Source of the DNA: CALUVN01 sp944323595
Lineage (GTDB): Bacteria; Cyanobacteriota; Vampirovibrionia; Gastranaerophilales; Gastranaerophilaceae
DNA length: 64,000 bases
Reading direction: 5' to 3'
Assembly: GCA_963931255.1 (NCBI GenBank)
Contig: OZ006972.1
Coordinates: forward strand, 1,984,001 to 2,048,000
Position numbers and translations under genes: made by a program
Shown here: positions 43,195 to 51,941 of the stretch, piece after piece
Position numbering within the stretch: position 1 is the stretch's first letter
Layout of the letters: the number at the start of each line of letters is the position of its first letter
The notes under the pieces: model-generated
The model's database searches: none
What the model was told of the DNA's origin: nothing
The model's input: the letters and a program-made list of their open reading frames with translations, nothing else

Positions 43195-44551
43195 CCTGTT
43201 CCAGTTTCGATTTGAGTATCTGTGCTGCATTTAAAAGCGGATCAATAGTTGTTGAAAATGGCGGTGAATACGTCAAATCATTACTCACAAATTCTGAAAC
43301 GCTTAATTTTGCAATAAGTGCGCTTGTTAACGTATTGATACGTTTATCAGCATCACCGCTTCCAACGGCCTGTCCCCCTAACAACTGTCCGGTTTTAGCG
43401 TCTGCAACAATTTTCAAAGTTATATTATTAACATCAGGCATATAGCCGACTTTATCGTTTTTTGAAACTGTTGCTGTTACCGGTGAAAAACCGTTTTCGA
43501 GTGCTTTTTTTTCTGTAAAACCTGTCATGGACATAGTGAAACCGAGGCATCTTGTGACTGCCGAACCTAAAATGCCTTCAAAATAATCTTCTTGTCCGCA
43601 TAAATTCATTGCTGCGACGCGCCCTTCTTTATTTGCGGTTGAACCTAGCGGAACCCATATTTTTGAACCGTCAATCAATGACGTTTTTTCTGCACAGTCA
43701 CCGCAGGCATAAATATCAGGATTTGAAGTCTGCATCTCTTTTGTCACAAAAATTGCGCCTGTTTGACCGATTATAAGACCGGCATCAAACGCCAGCTCAA
43801 TGTTTGGAATTACTCCCGCACTTATCAGAACCATATCGGTTTCAAATTCCTGTCCGTTAGAAAGTCTGACAAGATGTACACCGTTTTCATCACCGGCAAA
43901 TTCTGTAACAACACTGTTTGTAATTATTTTAAACCTGTCATTGCTTATAGAATTTAGCTGCTCAAGTATCAGAGTTGACATATCATTATCAAAAGCAGGC
44001 ATAAAGTATGGCGACTGCTCAACCAGAGTGACTCGCAGATTTTGTTTAACAAATGCTTCAAGCATTTCAACCCCAATATAGCCGCTTCCAATAATTGTTG
44101 CATGTTTTGATGTCAGTACTTTTTCCTTAATTGCGATACCATCTTCTATTGTCCGCAGAGTAAAGATATTTTTTAGCGTAGAATTTTTAATTTGTGGTAT
44201 TCTCGCTCTTGCCCCTGTTGCAATAACAAGTTTGTCATAATCAATCAATTCCGCATCATTATTTTTCAGGTTTTCAACGAGAATTTTATGGCTTTTAGGC
44301 AAAATTTTTGAAACCTTATTCTCCAGGTGAACAAATATATTATCTTTAGCAAATTCCTCGGGAGAGCGCACCAGTAATTGTCTGTAGTCCTGAAAATTGC
44401 CTTCAATGTAGTACGGTAGTCCGCACGCCGAATAAGAAACGTGAGTATCCTGTGTGTATAAATCGATTTCTGCATCAGGAAGCAGCCGTCGTGATTTTGC
44501 GGCACATTTTGCCCCGGCAGCGACTCCTCCTATTATAACTATTTTGGTCAT
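43181..44551 (-). CDS. CoA-disulfide reductase / NADH oxidase-like flavoprotein
   Basis: 456 residues from the ATG at 44551 (MTKIVIIGGVAAGAKCAAK); a longer frame from 44590 adds residues unlike the family. Single active Cys: SYSACGLPYYI with C43, the CoA-disulfide reductase/NADH oxidase signature. NAD site IGSGYIGVEMLEAF and second FAD motif IYACGDCAE. C-terminal dimerisation domain includes LGGQAVGSGDADKRINTL and DLTYSPPFSTTIDPLL. It may reduce CoA-disulfide or act as an NADH oxidase in oxygen defence; which one is not decidable by eye. Confidence 0.92.
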   Translation of the reverse strand: MTKIVIIGGVAAGAKCAAKSRRLLPDAEIDLYTQDTHVSYSACGLPYYIEGNFQDYRQLLVRSPEEFAKDNIFVHLENKVSKILPKSHKILVENLKNNDAELIDYDKLVIATGARARIPQIKNSTLKNIFTLRTIEDGIAIKEKVLTSKHATIIGSGYIGVEMLEAFVKQNLRVTLVEQSPYFMPAFDNDMSTLILEQLNSISNDRFKIITNSVVTEFAGDENGVHLVRLSNGQEFETDMVLISAGVIPNIELAFDAGLIIGQTGAIFVTKEMQTSNPDIYACGDCAEKTSLIDGSKIWVPLGSTANKEGRVAAMNLCGQEDYFEGILGSAVTRCLGFTMSMTGFTEKKALENGFSPVTATVSKNDKVGYMPDVNNITLKIVADAKTGQLLGGQAVGSGDADKRINTLTSALIAKLSVSEFVSNDLTYSPPFSTTIDPLLNAAQILKSKLEQVNSS

Positions 44552-44597
44552 ATTTAAAGTATTTTTCCAACAAGGAAAAATATCAATCAACAGTCGG

Positions 44598-44753
44598 CTA
44601 ATTTAAACCGGATGTTGATAAAATTACGTCTTTCATAAATGTGCAATAGGCGTCCAAATCTTCATCATAATAAATTTCATCCCCGTGAGTTGCACTGTCT
44701 AATAATAATCTTAATTCAACAATAATTTTGTCTTTCTTTAAATCTTCAAACAT
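44598..44753 (-). CDS. Small hypothetical protein
   Basis: 51 residues from the ATG at 44753 with GGAGTG 6 bases upstream. Sequence is acidic and helical (MFEDLKKDKIIVELRLLLD, DEIYYDEDLDAYCTFMKDVI). Unrecognised. It is read towards the CoA-disulfide-reductase-like gene, 46 bases away. Supported only by the ribosome-binding site and composition. Confidence 0.5.
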   Translation of the reverse strand: MFEDLKKDKIIVELRLLLDSATHGDEIYYDEDLDAYCTFMKDVILSTSGLN

Positions 44754-44901
44754 AAAGCACACTCCGTATATTCTAAGTACACTTAATATGTCGGAAATCA
44801 TGGTGCAAAACTTTAGATAAATTTGTATATTTGTAACAAAAATTTACTAATTAGCAAAATTAAATTTTATGAATTTTATATTCAATGAAAGGTGGCGGCT
44901 T

Positions 44902-45291
44902 ATGCAAATAAAAAATGAAACTAATCAAGCCTTTACGGCAAAATTTCTATACACAGACTCCCTGAAGCAAGTGGCAGATTATGCATTGCAGCACGGCAAA
45001 TTTAATAAATTGAATGATGCAAGAAAGAATATTGACTCAGCACATTTATCCACACGTATAAAATTAGACGTAACCAGAACTGAAAAAGGATATCCATCTC
45101 TTACATTTACTACATACCGCCCAAAATCAACAGTAATTGTCCCTAAGACAATGGATGACATGCGAGAGGTGCGTGCTGTAACTATAGTGAAAAAGGTTTC
45201 TATGTACCCGATCCGATATGCACTTGAAAAAATAATCAAAATGGGGAATAACGCACCAAAAAACAATCTGTACAAGAGAATTGTCGGTTAA
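44902..45291 (+). CDS. Small tagged hypothetical protein
   Basis: 129 residues from the ATG at 44902 with GAAAGGTGG upstream. It begins MQIKNETNQAFTA, one of the tagged N-termini. The body is basic with a beta-rich middle (KLDVTRTEKGYPSLTFTTYRPKSTVIV) and a helical end. Not recognised, no membrane span. The convergent permease gene ends 1 base away. Confidence 0.75.
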   Translation: MQIKNETNQAFTAKFLYTDSLKQVADYALQHGKFNKLNDARKNIDSAHLSTRIKLDVTRTEKGYPSLTFTTYRPKSTVIVPKTMDDMREVRAVTIVKKVSMYPIRYALEKIIKMGNNAPKNNLYKRIVG

Positions 45292-45292
45292 T

Positions 45293-46177
45293 TTACTCAT
45301 TCTCGCCCAATACAAGTTTTTTACGCAGGCTCCACTGCGTAAGAGTCAGTACAAGTATAATTACAAATAAAACATAAGCTATTGCAGATGCCTTGCCAAT
45401 GTTAAAATACTCAAAGGCATTTTTGTATATAGAGTAAACAAGTACATTTGTGCTGTCCAAAGGTCCTCCCTGAGTCATCAGATATATCAAATCAAATACC
45501 TGAAACGAACTTATTGCAGTAATTATAATTACAAAAAATATAGTTGGTGAAAGCATAGGTATGGTAACATTTAAAAATGTTTGCACCTGATTTGCCCCAT
45601 CAATCTTTGCTGCTTCAAACAGGTTTTCTGGTATGGAGGCAAAACCTGAAAGAAAAATCACCAGATTGTATCCGATTAATTTCCATACCGTAACGATTAT
45701 AAGTGCCGGCATTGCCCAGTGTGTATCGTATAACCAGTTAATATTCATTTGCAAAACACGATTCAATAAACCAATGTTCGGATCAAAAATCCACTCCCAG
45801 ACAACGCCTATTACTATCATCGGCGTTATAAACGGCAGAAAATATGCCGTCTTAAAAAATTCAGCCCCTTTTATTTTTGTATTCAATACAGCAGCGAGCA
45901 GGAGAGGAATTATAACTCCTAATACAGAAGTTCCCAGCGCAAAGACTACAGTATTGACAAGTATTTTATAAAATAATGGCTCCCTAAAAAGAAGTCTGTA
46001 ATTTTCTAATCCTGCAAATTCTATCGGATTGAGTAAATCCCATTTTGTAAAACTAAGACAAAATGAGGCAATAACCGGTAATACAATAAATATTAATGTT
46101 CCCAACAGTGCCGGCAATATAAAGATTAAGCCCGCAAAACTCTGATTATTAAAAATTTTTCCGGCAATATTTTTCAT
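45293..46177 (-). CDS. ABC sugar transporter permease (MalF/UgpA-type), orphan
   Basis: 294 residues, six membrane spans. The EAA loop that contacts the ATPase is EAAKIDGANQVQTFLNVTIPML. Start FAGLIFILPALLGTLIFIVLPVI and TKWDLLNPIEFAGLENYRLLF are typical of carbohydrate uptake permeases. The second permease, binding protein and ATPase that normally accompany it are absent here. A TATAAT box ends 12 bases before the ATG and there is no ribosome-binding site, so a very short leader is likely. Confidence 0.92.
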   Translation of the reverse strand: MKNIAGKIFNNQSFAGLIFILPALLGTLIFIVLPVIASFCLSFTKWDLLNPIEFAGLENYRLLFREPLFYKILVNTVVFALGTSVLGVIIPLLLAAVLNTKIKGAEFFKTAYFLPFITPMIVIGVVWEWIFDPNIGLLNRVLQMNINWLYDTHWAMPALIIVTVWKLIGYNLVIFLSGFASIPENLFEAAKIDGANQVQTFLNVTIPMLSPTIFFVIIITAISSFQVFDLIYLMTQGGPLDSTNVLVYSIYKNAFEYFNIGKASAIAYVLFVIILVLTLTQWSLRKKLVLGENE

Positions 46178-46221
46178 GGTATTATAATTATTATAGAATA
46201 AACTAAACGGGGAGTCTTATT

Positions 46222-47682
46222 ATGAAAAAATATGAACACGCTTTCGGCAAAAATGATATACGCGGAATTTATGGTGATGATATTACAGAAGAATTATATT
46301 ACAACGTTGGATTGGGCTTTGTTAAGTGGCTTGAAAACAAGTCATCAAAATCTCCGTCTGATATGTGGATTACAGTGACCAGAGATGCAAGGCTTCACTC
46401 TCCGTCACTTGCTAAAGCTTTAGAAGCCGGTTTGACGTCAACAGGAGCACACGTTGTAGATTTAGGTCTTGCGCCAACTCCTATCGGATACTATTCTGAA
46501 GTAGTAGGACTCCCTGAAAACGTAACTGACGGCAATAAAATTATTGCTGCTATGATTATTACGGCAAGCCATAATCCGTCAGAGTACAACGGACTGAAAA
46601 TGACCTATGCGCACCAGACTTTAAATGAAACTCAAATTAAAGAAGTACGTGATATTACTCTTACAAGCTGGACTGATGCTCCTGCTGAATTTATTGCTGA
46701 TGTTATTGAATACGATATAATTCCTGACTATCAGGCTGATATGCTTAAAAGATTTTCAGGTGTAGGAAAGGGCATAAAAGTTGTTGTTGACAGTGCTAAC
46801 GCAACAGGAGGTGTTGTTGCACCAAAATTATACAAAGAACTTGGATGCGAAGTTATAGAGCTATACAGCGAACCGGACGGAAGATTTCCTAATCATCACC
46901 CGAATCCGAGTGATGAAAAAACGCTTGACGCAATTAAGAACGCCGTACTTGATAATAAGGCTGATTTAGGAATTGCTTTTGACGGTGACAGCGACAGAAT
47001 AGGAGTAATTGACAGCGCAGGAAAATCACTTACCGGTGATAAACTGCTTCTTATATATGCGCTTGATTTAATTGATAACTGCAAAAAATCCGGAGAAAAA
47101 TTGCCGACAGTCGTTTCAGAAGTTAAATGTTCACAGGTGCTTTACGATACAATCAATTCAACCGGCGCGCATGCTGTTATGTGTAAAACCGGACACGGTT
47201 ATATTAAAGAAAAAATGAAAGAAACAGGAGCCATTCTTGCAGGAGAAATGAGCGGTCATACTTTCTTCAAAGACAGATATTACGGATTTGACGATGCTGT
47301 TTATGCGGGCTGCAGAATTATTGAAATTCTTTCCAAAAACAGAAAATTGAATCCTAAATTTAAAATACAGGATATGCTTAAACCATTTGATGCAGTCTAT
47401 TCATCACATGAAGTAAGATTTCCTTGTCCAAACGAGAAGAAGAAAGAAACGTTAGAAGCATTTAAAGCTGCCGTAGAGAACAATAAAAATCTATTTGGCG
47501 CAGATATCAAAGATATTGTGACTATAGACGGTATGAGAATTATTTTGGACGGCGGCTTTGCACTTATCAGACAAAGTAACACTGAACCCGTATTTACTTT
47601 GCGTTTCGAAGCTAAAGACAAAGCACAATGTGAGCAGTTTGAAAATGCTATGATTAATGAACTGGAATTATGCATTAAATAG
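46222..47682 (+). CDS. manB: Phosphomannomutase/phosphoglucomutase
   Basis: 486 residues; RBS GGGGAG. Interconverts hexose 1- and 6-phosphates for surface glycans. Phosphoserine loop TASHNPSEYNGLK, metal loop DGDSDRIGVID, sugar loop GEMSGHTFF and phosphate-binding loop RQSNTEPVFTLRFEA, all intact. It belongs to the AlgC/ManB-type bifunctional group. Single gene. Confidence 0.94.
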   Translation: MKKYEHAFGKNDIRGIYGDDITEELYYNVGLGFVKWLENKSSKSPSDMWITVTRDARLHSPSLAKALEAGLTSTGAHVVDLGLAPTPIGYYSEVVGLPENVTDGNKIIAAMIITASHNPSEYNGLKMTYAHQTLNETQIKEVRDITLTSWTDAPAEFIADVIEYDIIPDYQADMLKRFSGVGKGIKVVVDSANATGGVVAPKLYKELGCEVIELYSEPDGRFPNHHPNPSDEKTLDAIKNAVLDNKADLGIAFDGDSDRIGVIDSAGKSLTGDKLLLIYALDLIDNCKKSGEKLPTVVSEVKCSQVLYDTINSTGAHAVMCKTGHGYIKEKMKETGAILAGEMSGHTFFKDRYYGFDDAVYAGCRIIEILSKNRKLNPKFKIQDMLKPFDAVYSSHEVRFPCPNEKKKETLEAFKAAVENNKNLFGADIKDIVTIDGMRIILDGGFALIRQSNTEPVFTLRFEAKDKAQCEQFENAMINELELCIK

Positions 47683-47734
47683 CAAAAAAAAATTTGTCGC
47701 TGTTTTATAATTCCGGTATGGAGATAATATTATA

Positions 47735-48286
47735 ATGAAAATTACATCTACCCCTCAAAATCAACACTTTACAGGTTGTTTCGTGATAAAAGATACAGGT
47801 GCAACTTATGAAAGACTTCAACGGCAGTTACTCCCAACCTTTAATATTGTTGCACCGAAAATACCGGTTATTGCATTAAAACCTGACAATATATTTAACA
47901 GCTTCTTATCAAATGCAGTAGATAAAGTTGCCGCAAAAACAGGTTATGGTGCAAACTGGCTTGTACAAAATGCATCACGCAATGGCATAAATATTAATAT
48001 GGAGCCAACAAATGATATTTTCATTTTTTCGGGGAAGGAATTTGGCGAAATGTGGAAATTTATGCATAAAAAGAATTCCTTTAAGTCGAAATTTGTCAAT
48101 TTTTGGAATGATTTGAAAGAATTTAAAATTTATAGAAATTTTCCGCCACACCTGAGAGAAATTGGATTTGTTAACAAACATGTTAACATTGCAAAAGATC
48201 AATTTTATAATTTCACAGCACAGCAAAATTGTAAAAAAGTAGATAGCTTATCTGAGCTCATGTTTCACCTAACAAATGAAATGTAA
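47735..48286 (+). CDS. Tagged hypothetical protein, paralogue of the convergent neighbour
   Basis: 183 residues. It begins MKITSTPQNQHFTG, the shared tag. The body contains GYGANWLVQNASRNGININ and NDIFIFSG, and later HLREIGFVNKH and SLSELMFHLTNE. The same segments occur in the convergent gene 48302-48838 (GYGRNWFVRNAQLHGINTN, GDIYVFSG, HLRAVAFMTKQ, ISELLEELN), so the two are paralogues that have diverged strongly. No known domain. Basic, soluble, no signal peptide. Confidence 0.8.
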   Translation: MKITSTPQNQHFTGCFVIKDTGATYERLQRQLLPTFNIVAPKIPVIALKPDNIFNSFLSNAVDKVAAKTGYGANWLVQNASRNGININMEPTNDIFIFSGKEFGEMWKFMHKKNSFKSKFVNFWNDLKEFKIYRNFPPHLREIGFVNKHVNIAKDQFYNFTAQQNCKKVDSLSELMFHLTNEM

Positions 48287-48301
48287 TCATTATCTTTAAA
48301 T

Positions 48302-48838
48302 TTAGCCTTTATTAAGTTCTTCAAGTAGTTCTGATATATTATTCACGCTTTTTGAAGGATTGTTTTTAATAAATGCATTGAACAAATTTTCAAAATGCTC
48401 AAACTGCTTTGTCATAAATGCAACGGCTCGCAGGTGTTCAGGTTTTGATAAAGCAAAACCGAAAGCCTCAAGCCGGCTCTGCGTTTCTTCCAGCGTAGTT
48501 TCTGTAGTAGCAATTTTGAATTTATGCAAATCATTACCGCTAAATACATAAATATCGCCGGTTTCGTGCAAATTAGTATTGATACCGTGCAACTGTGCGT
48601 TTCTCACAAACCAATTGCGCCCATATCCACATTGCTCGGCTTCGCTATCTATAAAGTCATTTTGCTTTTTGTGAAAAATATAGTCCGGCATAAAAACTTC
48701 AATGTCACCACGTTTGGCTTTTGGATAAGTTTTTGGAAGCACTTCATTTGTGAGTTTGCCCAGTAAATCAATATCACCTTTAAGCTTTATATTTGCAGTA
48801 AAATTTTGCTGTCTGTAATTTTGTTTAGTAATTTTCAT
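48302..48838 (-). CDS. Tagged hypothetical protein, paralogue of 47735-48286
   Basis: 178 residues from the ATG at 48838 (MKITKQNYRQQNFTA), preceded by GAAAGTG; the frame could extend to 48856. Shares the central GYGxNWxVxNA...GINxN block, the DI-(F/Y)-(I/V)-FSG block and the HLR...F block with the gene 15 bases away on the other strand. Between FSG and HLR the two proteins differ in length and sequence. Unrecognised function. A tail-to-tail paralogue pair is unusual and suggests an inverted duplication. Confidence 0.78.
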   Translation of the reverse strand: MKITKQNYRQQNFTANIKLKGDIDLLGKLTNEVLPKTYPKAKRGDIEVFMPDYIFHKKQNDFIDSEAEQCGYGRNWFVRNAQLHGINTNLHETGDIYVFSGNDLHKFKIATTETTLEETQSRLEAFGFALSKPEHLRAVAFMTKQFEHFENLFNAFIKNNPSKSVNNISELLEELNKG

Positions 48839-49054
48839 AAATTCACTTTCAATCAATAATTATAGAAAAAGTAAACATACTTTTTTTTGCTATCTATTTT
48901 TGCTTGCAAAATAATTTTGTCCATGATAGATTTAATTTGTCAGAAAAGTTACTCACGAATATTTTTACCAATAGCTTTAACCGGCTTAATTTTTGGTGTA
49001 TTCGTAAAAATATAAAATTTAGATTCGTATTTAACAATGAAAGGTAAAACTACA

Positions 49055-49726
49055 ATGGATTTAGAAAACAAAGATGAATTGACAGTTGAAACTTCTGATG
49101 CTGTTGAAACTACAGAATCAGAAGAAGTTACTGAAGCTGCTGAAGATGCGGTTCTTGAAGAAACTGTTGCAGCTGAAGAAACTCAAAAACCGGCAAGAAG
49201 AGGCCGCGGTAAAAAACAAAAAATTGAAACTCAGGAAGAAAAACCGCAAAGTGAATGGACTGAGCGTGTTGTTCAAATCCGCCGTGTAACAAAAGTTGTT
49301 AAGGGCGGTAAAAAATTAAGCTTCCGTGCAATTGTTATCGTTGGTAACAGAAAAGGTCAGGTAGGTATAGGATGTGCTAAAGCTTCTGAAGTTATCATTG
49401 CTATCCAAAAAGCAATTGCTGACGGCAGAAAAAATCTTATCACTGTTCCAATCTTTAAAACAACAATTCCACACCCGATTACCGGACGTTCAGGTGCAGG
49501 TTCTGTTATGTTAAGACCGGCTTCTCAAGGTACAGGTATTATTGCAGGTGGTGCAGTTCGTTTAGTTCTTGAACTTGCAGGTATTGAAAACATTCTTTCA
49601 AAATCTTTAGGTTCAAAATCACCTTTGAACGCTGCAAACGCCACTTTAAACGCTTTAAAAAGCCTTACACCGTTTGCAGAAGTTGCTAAAAAACGCGGCT
49701 TAACTATGGCTGAATTGTTAAATTAG
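49055..49726 (+). CDS. rpsE: Ribosomal protein S5 with long N-terminal extension
   Basis: 223 residues from the ATG at 49055 (AAAGG upstream; an ATG at 49037 would add 6). The S5 core starts near 72 with ERVVQIRRVTKVVKGGKKLSFRAIVIVGNRKGQVGIG and ends with KSLGSKSPLNAANATLNAL. Ahead of it is an extra ~65 residues: first acidic (Glu/Thr/Val-rich), then a basic patch, ARRGRGKKQK. Ordinary S5 has about 165 residues. First gene of an rpsE-rpmD-rplO-secY operon. Confidence 0.96.
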   Translation: MDLENKDELTVETSDAVETTESEEVTEAAEDAVLEETVAAEETQKPARRGRGKKQKIETQEEKPQSEWTERVVQIRRVTKVVKGGKKLSFRAIVIVGNRKGQVGIGCAKASEVIIAIQKAIADGRKNLITVPIFKTTIPHPITGRSGAGSVMLRPASQGTGIIAGGAVRLVLELAGIENILSKSLGSKSPLNAANATLNALKSLTPFAEVAKKRGLTMAELLN

Positions 49727-49758
49727 TAGAATAAAATAAGTTATAAGGAAATAATAAA

Positions 49759-49950
49759 ATGGCTAAAAATGATCAAAAACAAATTAAAATTAAACTTGTT
49801 AAAAGTTTAATCGGCTCATCAGAAACGCAAAGACGTGTTGTTAGAGCGTTAGGCCTGACTAAAAAAGATCAGGTAGTTGAGCACTACAACAGCCCTGTTA
49901 TCATGGGTATGGTAAACAAAGTTTCTCACTTACTGGAAGTTGTTGAGTAA
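49759..49950 (+). CDS. rpmD: Ribosomal protein L30
   Basis: 63 residues; RBS AAGGAAAT. IKIKLVKSLIGSSETQRRVVRALGLTKKDQVVEHYNSPVIMGMVNKVSHLL is a full bacterial L30. 32 bases after rpsE, in the usual order S5-L30-L15-SecY. Confidence 0.96.
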   Translation: MAKNDQKQIKIKLVKSLIGSSETQRRVVRALGLTKKDQVVEHYNSPVIMGMVNKVSHLLEVVE

Positions 49951-49956
49951 GAAACT

Positions 49957-50008
49957 GATTGCGTGTGCTGCAATTTTATATTGCAGAGTTAGTTAATAGC
50001 GAGCAATC
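49957..50008 (+). promoter_or_regulatory. Intercistronic stem-loop between rpmD and rplO
   Basis: CTGCAA-TTTTATA-TTGCAG (49968-49986) nested inside GATTGC (49957-49962) / GCAATC (50003-50008). The 83-base gap is long for this operon. It has no T-tract, so it is not a terminator; mRNA stability or translational control of rplO-secY is possible. Confidence 0.4.
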
Positions 50009-50033
50009 GCATACAAGGAAAGAGGAAAAATAA

Positions 50034-50486
50034 ATGACAGATAAAATTACTTTAGAATCATTGAGCCCTGCTGAAGGTTCAACACATAAAACAAAAAGAG
50101 TTGGCAGAGGTCGTTCATCAGGCAGAGGTAAAACTTCATGCCGCGGTCACAACGGTGAAGGTCAACGTTCAGGAAGCAGCTCTAAAAGAGGTTTTGAAGG
50201 CGGTCAAATGCCGGCTTACAGAAGACTTCCTAAGTTGAAAGGCTTCCAGATTATTAACAAAATTAATTACGCTGCTGTTAATGTAGGCAGACTGGCTAAT
50301 TACGGTATTACCGATATTAGTTTAGAATCTTTAATAGAAGCACGCAGAATTCATCCGTCAAGCCAGGGCTTGAGAATTCTCGGCAACGGTGAAGTTAAAA
50401 CAGCTTTAAATGTTAAAGCAAACTATGTAACTCCATCAGCAAAAGAAAAAATTGAAGCAGCAGGCGGAAAGGTTGAGTTAGTATAA
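50034..50486 (+). CDS. rplO: Ribosomal protein L15
   Basis: 150 residues; RBS GGAAAGAGG. ITLESLSPAEGSTHKTKRVGRGRSSGRGKTSCRGHNGEGQRSGSS and RGFEGGQMPAYRRLPKLKGF are diagnostic. Its stop overlaps the secY start by one base. Confidence 0.97.
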   Translation: MTDKITLESLSPAEGSTHKTKRVGRGRSSGRGKTSCRGHNGEGQRSGSSSKRGFEGGQMPAYRRLPKLKGFQIINKINYAAVNVGRLANYGITDISLESLIEARRIHPSSQGLRILGNGEVKTALNVKANYVTPSAKEKIEAAGGKVELV

Positions 50487-51823
50487 TGGCACAAGGAATG
50501 AGAATGCCTTCTACAGAAGATTTGATGTCAATGTGGAATGCATCCGGCTTAAAACAAAAAATAATATTTACGTTTCTAATGATTGCGGCATTCAGATTCG
50601 GAGTTCAATTACCATTATTTGGTATCAATAACTCTGTATTCAGTACGATTGCAGGCGGAAACAATATTATTGGATTTTTAGATTTGTTTTCTGGCGGTGC
50701 ATTAGGTAAGGTATCAATATTTGCGCTTGGTATCGGACCTTACATCACGGCATCAATCATTATGCAATTGATTTCAGTAGTTGTTCCGTCACTGGAAAAA
50801 TTACAGAAAGAAGAAGGTGAAGCAGGTAGAAGAAAATTGTCACAGTATACCAGAATGTTCACGGTTGTACTTGCAATGTTTCAATCTATCGTATTTATGT
50901 TGTATTTGCACCATTTACCTGGTGCAATAGTACAAGGTATCAATCCGGGATTATTCTTTATAAGTTCGGTTGCAGTTTTAACTGCCGGCTCAGTTCTTGT
51001 AATGTGGATTTCCGAATTAATTACTGAAAAAGGTATAGGCAACGGTGGTTCTTTGATTATCTTTGTCGGTATACTTTCAGGTATTCCGATTTATGCATCA
51101 AGAACATTCCAGATGGTTGCAAATAACGGTTCTTTACAGCTGGCTCTTGGCGTATTGCTTGCGATTTTCTTTGCAGCAATGATTTTCATTGTTATTATGC
51201 AGGAAGCTGTAAGAAAAGTTATAATTGTTAACCCGAAACGTCAGGTCGGTAATAAGGTGTACGGCGGAATGAATTCTTATATTCCGTTTAAACTTAATCC
51301 GGGCGGCGTTATGCCTATTATCTTTGCAATTGCAATCTTGCTCTTCCCTTCAACAGTTTTAAGCCTCGTTGGTCAGGCTAACTTTGCTGAAGGACCTGCA
51401 AAAGATATGGTTATGAGATTAACTCATATACTAAGTCCTGACGGTATTGTATATTATCTTTTGTATTTTGGTTTGATTGTTCTTTTGACATTCTTCTATG
51501 CATCAATCATGCCTAATATGCAGCCAAAAGATATTGCTACAAACCTCAAAAAGTATGGTTCATCAATTCCTGGGATTAAGCCTGGCAAACCTACTGCTGA
51601 TGCGCTTGACAAAATTTTAACAAAAACTACATTTATCGGCGCTATGGGACTTGGTATTATTGCTCTTATACCGTCACTTGCAACTTATATTACTCATATA
51701 ACTACTTTGCAAGGTATCGGTGCAACTTCACTCATAATCATGGTTGGTGTTGCTCTTGACTTGATTAATCAGGTCAGAACACATCTTCTGGCAAGAAATT
51801 ATGAATCTTTTCTTAAAGAATAA
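50486..51823 (+). CDS. secY: Preprotein translocase subunit SecY
   Basis: 445 residues, ten membrane spans. Channel protein through which most exported proteins pass. Seen: RFGVQLPLFGIN, LDLFSGGALGKVSIFALGIGPYITASIIMQL, WISELITEKGIGNGGSLIIFVGI and the ribosome-contact loop VRKVIIVNPKRQ, with NPGGVMPIIFA. The operon ends here: adk, map and infA do not follow, and two terminators lie at 51844-51874 and 51973-51992. Confidence 0.98.
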   Translation: MAQGMRMPSTEDLMSMWNASGLKQKIIFTFLMIAAFRFGVQLPLFGINNSVFSTIAGGNNIIGFLDLFSGGALGKVSIFALGIGPYITASIIMQLISVVVPSLEKLQKEEGEAGRRKLSQYTRMFTVVLAMFQSIVFMLYLHHLPGAIVQGINPGLFFISSVAVLTAGSVLVMWISELITEKGIGNGGSLIIFVGILSGIPIYASRTFQMVANNGSLQLALGVLLAIFFAAMIFIVIMQEAVRKVIIVNPKRQVGNKVYGGMNSYIPFKLNPGGVMPIIFAIAILLFPSTVLSLVGQANFAEGPAKDMVMRLTHILSPDGIVYYLLYFGLIVLLTFFYASIMPNMQPKDIATNLKKYGSSIPGIKPGKPTADALDKILTKTTFIGAMGLGIIALIPSLATYITHITTLQGIGATSLIIMVGVALDLINQVRTHLLARNYESFLKE

Positions 51824-51843
51824 CTAATTTCATAAACTAATAA

Positions 51844-51874
51844 AAAATAGCTCCTAGTTATAAGGAGCTATTTT
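51844..51874 (+). terminator. Terminator of the rpsE-secY operon
   Basis: AAAATAGCTCCT-(7 bases)-AGGAGCTATTTT, a 12-base stem followed by TTTTATTTT. Confidence 0.88.
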
Positions 51875-51941
51875 TTTATTTTAATTTTTAAATAGTTTGT
51901 TTAATGAAACAAAGGTAAAAAAAATATATTATAAGTATGTA

